From Sclerurus mexicanus (taxonomy: Eukaryota > Chordata > Aves > Passeriformes > Furnariidae), in the NCBI GenBank assembly GCA_013396755.1, contig VWZF01002690.1, positions 1,717,465-1,781,464 on the forward strand: 64,000 nucleotides of DNA, given 5' to 3'. Positions within the stretch are counted from its first letter, which is position 1, and each line of letters begins with the position of its first letter. The notes under the pieces are model-generated. The model did no database searches. It was not told where the DNA came from and worked only from the letters and a program-made list of their open reading frames with translations. This document shows positions 24,638 to 37,924 of the stretch, one piece after another. The position numbers were made by a program, and so were the translations under genes.

Positions 24638-27017
24638 TGAGTTGGCCATCCAACCTTACTCCTTTGAGTAAGGGTGGATGGGGTTTTGCAGATTCGAAAT
24701 ACCACAGATTTTTTTTTTCTTGCATTTTCTCCAAGGGAGTGAAGTCTTTGCAAGTCTGTCAGACCATATTCACCATCAGGAGATTAAAACCTGGAGAAAA
24801 AGCTCTTTAGGGTTGAGTTTAGTGTTCAAACCAGCTTGGATGGAGAACAATTGGGATTGCAGCTGAGCCAGTCTGGGATCAGAAGCTGATCCACCTTTTC
24901 TTGTGCAGGTGAACAACTTGTGCAGGTCTGTGCCTCATTTCCCTTGTGCTGTGGGGGGAAGTTTTTACGTGAGTGTCAAATGATAGCAGAAAGGTATCCC
25001 TCCTTCGGGAAGGTATTTCTGATGTGGCTTCTGTCCATCAGTCCTGACTCAGAGAGTTTACTCCAAGCAATGCAATCATCGTGTTCACAGGTTTGTCTGG
25101 GACTCAGTCTTGAATGCTTTTTGGAAATGTGTGTTTTTCTTCCCTGATAGGGAGGAATCAATGTTCCCCATCACTTCTAAATGAGACAGGATTGCTGGAG
25201 ATCATGAATATCACTTACTCTGTAGCTTTTTGTTATAAACACTCTTTCACTGACTGCCTTTGAACCCTCTTGGCCTGTATAGGTTTGGTGAATCAATAGA
25301 GAAATGGCCCAGAGGAGATTTGTGCATCCTTGTTGTTTCATTCACTTTCTGCACTTTCCTCCTTTTGTCCTTTTTCCTCATTTTATTGTTGTGCTTCCTT
25401 CTCTATAGATTCCTTCCTTTTTCTTTCCATTTTTTTTGCTTGTCTTTAAACTTGTTGTTGGACTCTTTATTTGCTGAAGTTACCTTTCTGTGAAACCAGG
25501 GCAGCCCTTCTTCTTGATTAACTGCGTTTAAAATTTCTATCTCTTGCTTTCATCTGTCTTCATCTGATATGTTCCCTCTCCTTGGCATTTTTCTGGTCTT
25601 TCACTTTTTAGTGAGCATTGCTATTAAGGAATTCAATGCCCAGATCTTCTTCCTGACTTAAATAGGTGGCCATTACTTTACATGTCCTAAAGTTGGGTCT
25701 TAGAGGAGTTTGCTGAGAAAAGACCCTTCTGGTCTGAACCCATTTTCTAACAAGTCCTCTCCTGAACCTTGCCCTCAGAAATCTTTCTTAGATTACCCCC
25801 TTCTGGTCTATGCAGTTGTCAGACTCTTCACTGAGGGAGTAGCCAGTCAGAAATGGGGAATCTGATGAATTTCCAGAGGCAGGAATGCTCCTGGTTCCAC
25901 TTCTGATATAGTGGACTGTATCAGCCGTTTGATACCCACGCAACATCTACATGGTCTTGAAACAATGGATGAATAAAGCGTATGAGACATTAAATCAGAG
26001 GAAGAGCGAAAAGAGAGCCAAGTGGCTGCTCTTGGGGGATCTGTTTCAAATTAAAGTGTCTGCAAAAGGAATCATGAAGCAAGCAGGCACCAAAGTAGTA
26101 GAGAGCTGTCAGGATGGGATGCTGGTGACAGAAAGCGGTGAAGAAACTCGGGGATGAAGCTACTAAACCACAGACTGGCAAAGAATGCAGTTTCCTAAGG
26201 ACCCAAGGCCAGGGATACATCCTTGCCTGCTTGCATGCTTCCTAGTTACTTGTATATTATAGACGATTTGATCTAGAAAGACCTTTGTTGAAAAGACCTA
26301 GTGTGGACCTACTTAGGAAGGAGAGAGAGCCAGTGGGCAGTATGTTGGTGTTTACACACCAGGGATTAGACTCACCTGCTGTAGTGTAGGCACTAAAGGA
26401 CACTTCAGGAGGAGCAATTGCTTTGTCTTTATGGTGGCTGCAGAAAAGGGGATGTCTAAAGATGTGTCTAACATAGACAAGATGAAATGACATCTTCATA
26501 AGCCTACTTCTTTCCCCCAGGAGCATTGAAACCAATGTACACAGACCTGGTCATCTCAATTTTGAACATCTGACTCCTTGGTTGATAACAAGAACAGCCC
26601 TAGACTGTATATCAAAGCTGTTAAAAATTTCCTCCGAAGAGATGCTGAGGTTGTGCAGCTCCTCCCAAATCAGGCTGTGTGTTCCCTTCCTGTCAAACAA
26701 GGATGTTCAGTTCTGCATCAGTTCTGCAGCCTCTGACAGTGCTTTGCCTACCCTCGACCTGGATGCTGCATATCCACGCTCAGCTTTATTTCCCTTTGTG
26801 CCTGGGCTGTGATTTTCCCCTCTTGATCCTCCTCTGGGACCTGCCAGGTTGGGTTTCATCTTGCAGAGCAGTTTGAGGTCGGTCTTTCGAGATGCGGAGC
26901 GTCTCAGAGGAGATCCTATGGAGCAAAACATCTGCAATATTTTGGATGGAGCGGTCTCTTTCCTGAAGCCATCCACGTCCTAACACCCACTTAATGTACA
27001 GGAATGTGCAAGAGGGT

Positions 27018-27084
27018 CCTTGGGGTGTTGGAGCTGGATGATCTTTACGGTCCCTTCCAACCCAAACCATGCTATTATGCTGTG
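27018..27084 (+). mobile_element. Short CR1 LINE 3' end
   Basis: Only the last ~65 bp of a sense CR1 remain: TCTTTACGGTCCCTTCCAAC, CCAAACCATGCTATTATG, with a weak ATTCTATG-like tail. Confidence 0.85.
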
Positions 27085-29369
27085 AAATCACATCCTGGCT
27101 GTCTTCTCCAGATGGCAACTTCAGGGACTTTGTATGTCTCGTGAGCCCATTTAACCAAAGCAAAGGGGTCACAGCTTATTTTCTCCCTCAGCTGTATATC
27201 TGAATCCCAAATAAGCCTCCTTGCTAGTGCAAATTGGCACAGGCTGCTTGACGCAGAGCCACTGATGGTCTCTGCTTGGCTGTTTATGCAGGACAAGATC
27301 ATCTCATTTTATATTACTTTCTATTTAAAGACAAATTGCCAGTCCTTTTAATTGCTCACTACTTGTTAGCCTTAATACAAATTGACACAGTACACTTTGT
27401 TCAATTACCTGCAACCCTAGCACTTAAATAAAATGCTTTATGCTCTTTTAACCGTGCAATTTAGTGTCCATATACTTGCCAGCATAAGTGATCTGCCACT
27501 AATTAAATGCGCATATGATATTTCTTGCGGTTATTGAAACCACTGGAGTTGCCTTTATACTGACTTTTGTTCACGCTGCTTAAAGAAGTTGCTGGTTTTC
27601 TCTCTGATTTTGAGCAAAGTTGCCCAAAATTTGGCCGAACCTGGCCAAAACGCCCCTTTCTTCTTTCCTGGGGTTCCCTGCCATCATGATTGATAATGAG
27701 GGTCTGTTTCCAGCAGGGGGGTATCAGGCAGGGTTTTCCTAAACTCAGACTTTTTGTTAGTTGAAATAACAGGCTGGCTGCAGTGTGGGGTGAAATCAGA
27801 CTGTCGAGTCTTTCCCTGTTTGGCATCATTTAAAGCAAAAAGAAAGAAACAGGGTGAGTTGTTCCCCTCCCTGTGCTTCAGGTTGATCAGAGCTCCTGCA
27901 AACAAGGGAGAAGTGGAGAAACAAGGCTGTAAAATAATGAACAATTAGATAAAGAGTGCACTTCTTAACACTTGTGACCGCTGCAAACAGAGACTTGAAA
28001 TCTGTATTGCCACTAATAACCAGACAGCTGAGGAATTAAAAATGCTGCCCCGAAAGGTTAACATTTCCCTTTAAGTGTGTTTAAATTCATATGCATATCC
28101 TTGATGTCTGTTCTGAAGTAGTGAGATTTGATATAGTGGAAGCATAAATACATCCACTTCCAGTGAGTGATTCTGCAAATCCTGTTTTGATAAGGTCTTA
28201 AATCTGTTGAGTTCAGCGCATAAAATTCCCTTGTACCATCAGTGCAAGGTGGAAACAGGGCTTGCCAGTTCCTTTTCTTTATACATATTTTTTATTTCCT
28301 CCTTCAGAATTGTGAGATACAGCAGTAAATCTTTGCTAGCTGGTAAATATATATGGTTATTAGATGTACAGAATTTAAATGCAAATTGGGCCAAATTGAA
28401 CTGTGATGGGAGTGCATGAAGCCAAACTGGCAAAAGAAAAGCTTCGCACTGTTCACTCCATATCAAGTTTTATTATTGAGTAAATGTTCATTTCCATTTT
28501 AATAATTGTTGCAATCTATCTACCTATCTTGTCTCTTTAAGGCCTTGATATGAATGTTCTGCAATAACTTGTTATGTGCAAGATAACAATGTGTTTTCTA
28601 GGGCAGAAGTAAATCCAATATAATGTTCTTCATCACAGTATTATTTCCTACATTGTTTCCTTTGATGATTCATAGGCATTTCACTGCACTGAACCATAAA
28701 GGGCTTGTTAATATAATGATTTAATAATATTAAACCTGTGTAAAGAAACTCACTGAAAGCAATGTGAAGCTGCACAAAGATGTTGCCTAAAAGTATAATA
28801 ATGGAAATTCTTGAGTCTTTGAACTGATGTGATGCTCTGGCTTGAGTGTGGTACCAGAAAATGTGTCTGGGTAGAGATTGAACTGAAATGTTTCTTCCCA
28901 CACCTACCCCCAGCCTCCCCAACCCTGCAATAAAACCCCCTCAACAAATGCTTTCCAGTGAACAGGAGCCTTACTAACTATAGTTTTTGTTTTGTTAAAT
29001 ATAACTAATATTGGCTGAAGACCTGAGGCTCCTCAGACCAGAAAACAATCGGGTGTTTTGAGAAATCAAAGGAGAGTTTTTTGCTGTTTTCAAGCAATGA
29101 GATAATATGATTCTCATTTCTTCAGCAGTAATTAAGGATGTGCATTTTTCTGGGTTTCACTCCAAGATATAAAACAAAATCATCCTCCAGTGTGCCCCTG
29201 CTAGTTGCTTTTGTGTTGAATTTATCCAGCTTGGAATATGCACACTATTCATTTCACTTGTACTGCCCATTTGTATGACATAGGAACTTTAGTCTTTCAA
29301 AAATGTTTGATCTCCAAAGAGTCACATCTTGGTTTTGGTTTTTTGTTTTTGTTGCTGTTCCTGCTTTAG

Positions 29370-29467
29370 ATATCTATTCTCTGAAGACTATATCTGAGTG
29401 GAAATGCGCTCTGGAAAAATCCCTTAATGATGCAGCAAATCTTCCTCTTCCAATGGAAGTGTTCAAG
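29370..29467 (+). CDS. SFMBT2: SFMBT2 exon C: linker and start of MBT repeat 3
   Basis: This 98-bp exon completes the split Asp codon (G|AT) and reads [18 protein letters not shown], then LPLPMEVFK, ending in phase 0 at AAG|GTAAAA. It is the helical linker joining MBT2 to MBT3. The SEWK...EKSL helix and the PLPMEVFK strand are characteristic of SFMBT2; SFMBT1 is quite different here, which supports the paralogue assignment. The acceptor CTGCTTTAG is preceded by a T-rich tract that includes TTTTGTTTTTG. The frame continues open for 48 bases into the intron before a stop, so intron retention would truncate the protein. Confidence 0.96.
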
Positions 29468-30306
29468 GTAAAAGATACACATTTTTCCTTCACTTACAGA
29501 GCCCATGATGAATAAATATCATGCAGTACTTAGCAGCTCATGCTACACTTCTGCAGGAAAGGCCTTTGCTCTAATACATAACCATGAGAGGTCACAAGGG
29601 GAATGTTTGTATAAAACATATTTTTATGTGTGGACTTTCCATTCTGATAAGTGATTTTTTTGGTCAGTGTTTTCTGGGGGCTGGGAATGATCAACAGTGA
29701 TTTCTCCAACATTATTTTTCATATGTTTTATTCTGTTATACCTGTGCAAACACATCATGTACAAGTTGAGAAAAAAGTTGTCACAAACTGGACAGATTCC
29801 TGTGAGCCTTGCACCAAAATTTTCATCTGATCACACGCCACAAGGCAAAGAAACTTCCTTCAGAGACCTGTAGTGGAAGTGGGACATAAATGGGACATAA
29901 TTTTATTCCCACTTTTTTTTTTTTCCCTTCTCACTCTGGTTTTTAATAGACGTGCTTTGGCCCTGAGGCACCACCTTTAATTTCCCATCCAAATCTGCAC
30001 TGCTGTTAATCATGATGACTCCAGATAATCCTGATTTCTGGCTGTGCCTGTCTGGTTTCTAATAGTTATATCCTTGGTGTGATGGGCAGCACAGCCGTGG
30101 GTGTAAAAGGATGCTCAGGGAGGGTGTGTGGGAGCACAGCTGTGCCCCACTGTCTCTAGTGTCACCTCTTGCTTGGCGAGCTGGTGGATCCCTGCACACC
30201 ACCAGCCTGGAGACCCTCTGGGTTCCTTCCCTGCCCTTAAGCAATGTTACACTGATACACTCAAAAGCATCCTTGGAATTGGTGCAGTGCATGTGTGGAT
30301 GTGGCA

Positions 30307-30396
30307 CTTGGTTTAGTGCTGGCCTTGGCAGTGCTGGGTTAATTGCTGGACTCGGTCTTAGAGACTTTTCCAGCCTAAATGATTCTATAATTCTGT
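30307..30396 (+). mobile_element. CR1 LINE 3' fragment (diverged)
   Basis: Sense tail of the subfamily with GGTTTAGTGCTGGCCTTGGC, then TAATTGCTGGACTCGGTCTT, CTTTTCCAGCCTAAATGATT and a terminal CTATAATTCTG. This differs from the TTTAAGGTCCCTTCCAACC type seen elsewhere. Confidence 0.88.
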
Positions 30397-33300
30397 ATTG
30401 GAAGGAGGAACTCATCATGTCCCACCCTGGCTGGCGTGCCACCTTCACCCCTTCTGCAGGGACATGCCAGCAGCTCCCCATGAGGAATCCAGGCTCCTGA
30501 CCCAGCTGAGATGCACTTAAATTAGCAACCTTAGTTTGGGACCCACTTGTTTGCAGGGTGAAAGCTCTGCTGGATTGGGAGAAGTGGGAACATTTGTGTG
30601 TCGGCCTTTGGCTCAAATTTGGGTTTGGGAAGCCTCATGTTGTGATGGAAACGGTGTTTGGAGAGGTTTGAGTCTCTGCCATTTATTTCATCCAGCACTT
30701 CAATTTGCCAACTCTATTAAAGTTTGCATTGGCAGTTTTAAGATCAAAACCACATTGTGTGGGGCAGGGATTAAATCCCAGCAGGGAATGCCTAATGCAT
30801 AAATTTTATTCCTGTCTGTATGAAAGAGTGAAGAATATCTCTGATGAGGCTCGTAAAACATCCTTTTTTAAAAAAAGAAGTTTATAACTAACATCTGTTT
30901 TGCTGCCTCTTCTCAGCGTGCCAGACTTATACCCACTTATTTTAATTATTGCATGCGGGTCATAAATTTGCATTCAGCAAATCCCAGTTGCTGTGCCATG
31001 CGGTTTGAGCTTCCAAAGATGTTCCTCTTGGAAGACAGTGCAAAGCATTGGAATGCTTGAATGGCTGGAGAGTTGCTTTGGGGCCAAACGTTGCAGAAAA
31101 AGGTGGGGTTCGGTCAATAGGGTTTCTTTATTTGTGAAGTGGAAGGTGAGCACAAGGTGAGCTGAATTTAGTGTTTGATGCTCTCTGAGCCCCTGCTTCG
31201 GGTGTTGGGAAGGCAGGAGGCTGAATAAGTTGTTTGTGTGTGGGCATGACTTTATTTTGCCCATTTAGGGTGAATCAACCCCATCTTGTGCATCTTAATT
31301 AAGGAGAAAAATATGAGATCTCATCTGTGCTTGTATGTCTTCCTTTAGTAATGACTGAAACATGAGTTAAGGAAGGGCTTTAGGAGACTATACGAGAATA
31401 AATTTGACTGATGTTACAAAACAAGCCAGTATTTATGTGCGGGACCTTCAAGAAGAATCCCAGATCCCAATAATAAGTGTCAAATCAAAAGGTGTCTTTT
31501 ATAATTTCTTTTCAATTTTAATTTTTTAATTAAAAAGCAAACCCAGCACAAAAGTAATATCTCTACGTGGTGCTTGGGGCTCTCTGCTACTGTAGCTGTC
31601 ACATGTTAGATGAGATATAAAACTCAGGGTTTGAGAGCTGGCAACTCTTAAAGATCTTTTGGAAGGATGGGAATGTTTCCTTTGGCGGACATGGTAAACT
31701 GCACACTGAGCAGTTCCATTCTTCCTTTTCCACATTTCCCAGCAGAATTTCATCACTGAGGAGAGTGTAGTTGTGTTCTTGCTCTGCATGAGCAGTTCTG
31801 AGGGGTGAGCAAGTGCATATTTGGCTGGATTACAGCTTTAATTGCTGTTGTCCTCAGAGCCGTGCGTGACTGTGGGCAGTGACACCAAACTGGTCCCAGG
31901 AGGTGCTGCTGGGAAATCAGATCTTGTGTTTGTTGTGTGAGAAGTGGCTCCTCTTCTGGGTCTATCAGCCCATTGCTGCTCTTTGGTTCTGGTGCTGGAT
32001 CCCGCCCACGAAAAAAAAAGCCTGAATTACCAATGCTCAGAAGTGTGGCAAGGCTAACTTGGCTTTTGGTGGTCTTCAGCAGGAGGTCCAAAAATCCCGT
32101 GCAAAAGCACAGCCCTGCTCCCCTCTTGGCATCCAAGGAGAGGACACCAGCCACCACACCACGTGAGCTGGTTGCAGAAAAATCAGGGAGAAGGTTGCAA
32201 ACGGGATTTTTTTTTTCTTTTTTTTCTGGTGCTATTTTACACTTGGCCATATGTTGAAAGTGTTTGCAAATGCTTTAGGATCCTTTGAGAAGGAACGTGA
32301 TGTTCAACTGCCAGAAAATGCTGCTATTATGCAGCTACTAAACATAGTGTTTTGCAAACTGCACATCCTGGAATAAATTCTTCTCTTCACAAAAGCTTTT
32401 TCGCAGCACACCTGCTACTTTGTTGTTCCGTTCCTTTCAGAAAACATGTTGATCCGTAAAGAAAAATAAATACAGGCAAGATTTTCAAGGGTGTGTGAGT
32501 GGTTTAGGAGCACATACCCTTCCAAAAGGCCACGACCCAAGGAGATGTGTCCTTTGCTGTATCTGCTCTGGTTTCAGGGTGCTTTAGGGATCCCCTGTGC
32601 TTGGTTAAGTGCCGGTTATACAGGATGGCTTAGGCTTCAGAGGTCACCTGGGAAAATGGTCATGGCCTTGGGTATAAAGTATGGTCATACTGTTACCAGG
32701 GCCTGATTTCAAGTTCAGTGTGACAATTTCAGTGATTTGCTTCAGTGCTGACACTGCTGGTGCTCTCTAAAAGGGAGCCATTGCTCCCAACACACCTTCT
32801 AGCTCTTAATGTTACAAATAATGTGTACTTTAGAGTTCCAGCCCAGTCGTTTGTGTGAGATGAATGCTGGACACACATCACGGGATTGCGTTTCTTGGAG
32901 AGAGGCACACGGCGTCCTTGGGATCATCTCAGACATCCCATTATGCTTCCTCTGATTTCCCGTGCTGTATCAGTGGGTCCCATGCAGATGTCATGGATCC
33001 TCAGGTGTCTTTCAGCTCACTCCAGATACCTCTGTTTGGGCAACTGAACCCTACCCAGGATTTGGGGTGCTCATCATCTTTCCATAGATGTTGCATGTAG
33101 GCATCCTATTCCAAATTCCCCCCTCTTCCAATTGTTCTAAATGGTTCCTGATGTCTGGCTTGGATGGAGCTGTCACCCACACATCTCCAACCCAAATCTC
33201 TCTAAAAAGATTGATGCTTAGGAGGCAAAGGTGTTATCTAAGACAGGTGGTCATTCCTGGTTTATAGTCTTTGGTCCCATTCCTCTTGTCTCCACCCTCT

Positions 33301-34799
33301 GCTCCTCCTTTTCTAAAGTTGTTTTTTTCCAGCTTGAAATTTTTCTCTCTTGGCCAAAAGTACCTCTATATTATGCCCAGCCCACCGTGCTCCTATTTCT
33401 AACAGGAGCTTTTGGATGTTTCCTGTTATCAGTAGTATTATTAATAAATGTCAAGACTAATGACATGAAAGGAATCAGTTGGGACAAATCTCTTCTAAGG
33501 AGACTGATGGAGCTACCACCCATCACCCAGGCAAGAGCTGCCCCCTGAAATTCATGGTGGAGTGGTGGTTCTAGTTCTACACTCAAAAGAATGAAGACAA
33601 ATATTAAAAAGGACTCTTTCCCCCTCTCTAAAACATAGCTTTTCCATTGGATGAATTGTGCGTTTTAATATTAGGAGTAAGATTGACTATTTCTTGAAGA
33701 CTGTTTTTTTTAAAACATTTTACATGCTTTAAGGTTTTTTATTTTTCTTATTATTCTGGAAGAGTTTAAATGTAAGTTAGAGAAACCCAAGGGATACTTT
33801 CTGCTCAGAGACAATCCCAGCCTGGCTGTATGAACAGACTTGAAGTCCAGCAGGGCTTTTCTGCCTCCATCCCCCCAATGGATGGGCACGTGCTGATGCA
33901 GCAGCTTAAAACGAACGTGCCTTTGGTTCCACTTGGAAGCCAAATCCCAGCATAAGCAATCCTGAGCTCCTTCATGCTCCGATGGCTTGGCTGGCTCTCG
34001 CTCCACACGCTGTGCTTTAATAGCCTGTGAGTCGCCATGTTGTTTGCAGGCTGCCAGATTATTTATACTCCATCTGTTCTTCCCCATCCATGGACTTGCC
34101 AGCCCTTTTCCATGGCTGTATTTGCCGGGCTGGGAGACGTGCCGGGCGTCCCAGTCCCTCTGTTGTTCGGCTGCCTTTTGACCTGCTCCTGTCTCAGCTC
34201 ATTAAAGCCATTTTTCTTTGTAAGACCCAGTCACCATCACTAGGGGGTATCACAGAGGTCCTTACAAACGCAGCTGCCTTCACAGCTCTTGGGGCCAAGG
34301 ATGTCCCCAATACCAGAGGTGCTAGTAAGGTGAGATGGAACCTGGTGGTACCTCTGTGGGCCAGGGCACAGTTTTAACCTCTGAGCAGCTCCCTCCTGAC
34401 CGGGGGCTTTGCAAGGATATGGGTGGGGAGAGCAATCCAAGGAGGTGAGCGAAGCCAAGCCCTGCCTGAGATGCCCCAAGGGTCTGTTTGACATCACTAT
34501 ATGAAAGTCAAGGTTGGAAGAGAATTGCCAGAAACAGGTCCCCCAACCCTCCTCATCCCTCTGGCACGTGTGGTTTTCTTTCTCCAGTATGTGCTTGGGT
34601 CTCTTACGATGGGGAGAGGTCATCAAAAGAGCCTTATTTAGTTTACTTGCTGTATCTGGGCTTGGTGTGTGCTCTTTGTGCATGACAACCCCAATTGTTA
34701 CCTTTGACATCCTTGTGCACCTGCAAACCAGCATCTGCTCCCATCTAGGGGGTGGGTGATACCTAAAAGTCACCCATTTAAGGTATTTTTCAGAGGCAT

Positions 34800-35085
34800 A
34801 TAGTGATAGGACAAGGGGTAATGACTTAAAACTGAAAGAGGGATGGTTTAGGTAAGATATTAGGAAGAAATTCTTTACTGTGAGGGTGGTGAGGCCCTGA
34901 AACAGGTTGCCCAGAGAAGCTGTGGATCCCCCTTCCTTTTAAGTGTTAAAAGGCCAGACTGAACAGGGCTTTGAGCAACCTGGTCCAGTGAGAAGTGTCC
35001 CTGACCACAGCAGGGTGGTTGGAATGATGTGGTTTTAAGGTCCCTTCCAACCCAAACCATTCTATGAGTCTATTATTCTATGATC
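34800..35085 (+). mobile_element. CR1 LINE 3' fragment, about 285 bp
   Basis: Sense CR1 beginning near GTGATAGGACAAGGGGTAAT and continuing with GATATTAGGAAGAAATTCTT, CCCAGAGAAGCTGTGGATCC and TTTTAAGGTCCCTTCCAACC to the tail ATTCTATGAGTCTATTATTC. The 3' end is complete with two to three tail repeats. Confidence 0.95.
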
Positions 35086-35379
35086 TATAGATCAGTTAAT
35101 TTCCTCGAAGAAAGCAAAAGCCCGCTTTGGTCTGTAGCTGTTTTTTCAGAGTGGTTGCAGCCCACAAAGTGCATTGAATTGGTTCCTGATTCTTCTCTAG
35201 CTAATTCCTATTGATTTCCTAATGATTCCTGCCACGGTGTTGCTGGGGGCAGACTCAGTCCTTCTTCACAGTGGAGGTACCGTGTGTCAAGGGCTGTGAG
35301 AAGAGACACTTCGACTTTGAGCCCTCAAATAGGTGTTCCCACCCATGTCTCCCTTTCCATTTGACTTCCCCACCTGTGA

Positions 35380-35970
35380 AACGGGACCTGCGCACGTGAC
35401 ACGACCCGGCTCCACCGGTGAATCCTTGTGGAGTGGTGTGGCGGTCCGGAACGCTCTGAGACACTAAAAAAGCCCAAACCAAACACCCCAGAAAAGCCCC
35501 AAGTGGATGCATATCTGTCTGTCTTGCCTCTGCTGCCCGTGCTTGTGCCGCCCAGGCGAAGCAGAGCAGGCGCTGTGTGGGAGGGGATCTTTGCCCCAAT
35601 GCCATCTGCGTGGGGCCGAGCCATACGGAGAAGGTGTGTTTGGGTTTCAACTGGCTACTCTGCAATGTTGCTGTTTCTATGGTAACTATTTTTTATTCAA
35701 CAAGCGGAGCTCAAAATCCGAAGGGCTGGATTCGATCCCCGGCAGGAGCATCCGCGGCTTTTAAGGGGCTCTTCGGTGGGTGCGGTTTGTAGCTGGCTCT
35801 CTTGCTCATTACTTTGGGGTCGTGGTGTTTCTGAAGCCTCCCTCCCACCACCCTATCCTCTTCATCCCACCCCACATCTCTGCATTTTGGTCTTCTTCTG
35901 ATGGGTCTTGTCAAAACGAGGGACAATTGGCGTGTGTTGCGTTCTGCCGGGGGATTTCTGTCTCCCCGTG
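35380..35970. promoter_or_regulatory. Intronic CpG-dense patch (candidate CpG island)
   Basis: I count about 30 CpG dinucleotides in roughly 590 bp, while many neighbouring 100-bp stretches have none or one. They cluster at 35380-35640 and 35700-35970. A TTTTAA box lies at 35758-35763 between CpG-rich arms, and CACGTG (E-box) occurs at 35393-35398. No exon of SFMBT2 is here. A CpG patch inside an intron can mark an alternative promoter or enhancer, but that is inference. Confidence 0.45.
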
Positions 35971-37924
35971 GAGAATGTACCTCCAGGGGAAATTGCTCCC
36001 TGTTTAGCAAAGGAGGTTGATGAATCTCAAACACAACTGATTCATCTGCAAATAATGCAGACGATTGCATTTGGTAGGGTTTCTTGGTTGGTTTTTTTTT
36101 TAGATTTTTTCCTCAATTAAAAACCAAATGCCAGATTCCTGTAGAGGCAGTTTAACCACTGCTGTTACTGTGTTTGTGGCTGGTTAGCACACATGAGCTT
36201 TGTGATTAAAATTAGGCTATTAGAAACAGCCAGTTTCTTGGAGAATTAGCGAAAACACTGGGGGGAAGCGTTTCTTTGAAAACAAAAAGTGAATCAACTG
36301 ATACGTTCCCAGTCACACCAGATGGGACCTGCTTCTCCTGTGTCTTTTAACAGGGTAAACCAGGAGAGATGGGGCTGAAGGCAAGAGCATTTCACACTGT
36401 TACGGTTGGTGGGGATTAAAGGAGGCTCAGGTCAATAGTTTATTAAGGGCTCAGTGTTTCTAATCAGCCTCTCAACTTTGCAACTCTTCAGCATGCAGAC
36501 TTGGTTCTGAATTTTGCATGAAGTTGCAGTTTTACAATTTGTGAGGATCTGACTGGCCTGGACCGAAAGAGCCCTGACTTCTAGAGCGTTTGAAAATTAG
36601 ACTCTAATTTGAAAATTAGCCTCAGATGAGATCCTTCTGCTCTTATCTGTGCACTGTGTAAGCTGCTGGGTTTAAAATGAGATGATTCCAGTGGCCTTGA
36701 GCAGAACAGCCTAAAAATGAGGATTTCACAATGTGAAGTTGATGCCCTTCCTTGCATTTGGGGCACAGCTTGACCAACCAGCCCAAAGTGCAGCTTCTCT
36801 GAGTGTCATGGGCAAAAGCAGCTTAGCCAGGTCCCCCTGCTCTGTCAGCTTTACCCAGTGCACTGTAAAATTACCTGTGCTCCGCTCTTGTGACATGGAC
36901 AAAATTAAGTTTATTTACACTTAAATTACCTTTGTTGAGCAGAAATACTCAGGAGCCACATCTAGCAAGGTATTTAGGTGCCAGAAGGGGCAAAAGACTG
37001 CGATGATTTTGAAGCATCACTTTTTGAGATCGAGACCCAAAGCCAGTGCTTTGTTATTAGGGCTTAAGCATGTCACCCGCACAGGTCCTTCCTTAAAGTT
37101 TACCTGCGTCCTCCAGAGCCGGAATGCTTTTCTGAATCTGTGCATCCCTTCTGGAATGACATTTAGGCTCCCAATTCACCTAACATTTCTGAAACCTGCA
37201 CTTCTAGTGGCTTGTTAAGCTGTGAAGGAGGAAATTACGTGGCTGTCTCAGTATCCGAAGAAGAGGGTTGGGAATTAGGAACCTGGTTCTCCCCCCGGCA
37301 CTGTTGCTGATTTATTTGGCCTCCAGATGTTGCAGCTTTTAGCCCTGTGGGTGATGCTGGTTGCAGTGAGCTGTTGCAAAGGCCACCAGTATTTTTGCAG
37401 AATTGTTGCAGGAACACATACCATGGGAAGGTGGGGATAGTGGTGTAGGTGTGTTTCAAAGCAGGGCTGTCTTTCAGGTGGCCCGGAGCGTCACAGGTGG
37501 TGCACACTCGTGGCAGATGCATAAATGCTCTAAAACTATGAGTGTGGGGCTGAGTTTAATTGCTTTTTTGGGATTTGGAGCAAGAGCTGTGACAGCCCTG
37601 GCTTTTGTCAGTGGGTTTGGGCTGTAAATGGCAGATGTTTGAGGAGGGTTTTGCAGTTTTCCATTCATTACTCCTGAGTATCATTGCAGGCTGTAGCCCA
37701 TCATGTAAGAGCCCGTGACCCTTTGAAGGAGCAACTGTGGTGCTTGTACCACGTTAATTTGTTGTACTTTTTGTGGTATGGTTTTTAACTTTGCTGTAAG
37801 GAACTCTCCCGCATCCGTGTTGATTGCCTGTCCAGTTTACTTGGCTGCTCTCCAGCAGTCAGAGGGTATTTCCATCACCCACTCAGGGCTTGGGAACCCT
37901 GGGACAGTCAATCTACTGTTGTAA

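Larger units (their letters stand above)
23847..29369 (+). other. Intron B-C (5.5 kb)
   Basis: Contains two CR1 pieces (24509-24637 and 27018-27084). The rest is unique sequence. The stretches 27290-27520 and 28440-28720 are AT-rich and free of repeats and look like conserved non-coding candidates. A pyrimidine-rich section lies at 25320-25600. No exon is recognised. Confidence 0.85.

Noticed and set aside
25320..25600. Hydrophobic Phe/Leu-rich ORF that looks like membrane helices (25260-25493)
   Set aside because: It comes from a pyrimidine-rich T-run tract; such tracts always translate to Phe/Leu/Ser.
30059..30616. 185-codon minus-strand ORF
   Set aside because: Overlaps a sense CR1 tail and has no domain, so it is probably chance.
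31753..32250. 165-codon minus-strand ORF with an opposing 106-codon + ORF
   Set aside because: No family resemblance and no splice sites fitting SFMBT2. Overlapping open frames on both strands suggest composition effects.
34240..34773. 177-codon minus-strand ORF
   Set aside because: No domain or homology recognised; intronic and not linked to any repeat coding region.
36589..36619. Direct repeat TTTGAAAATTAG with period 19
   Set aside because: Two short copies only; within what AT-rich sequence produces by chance.
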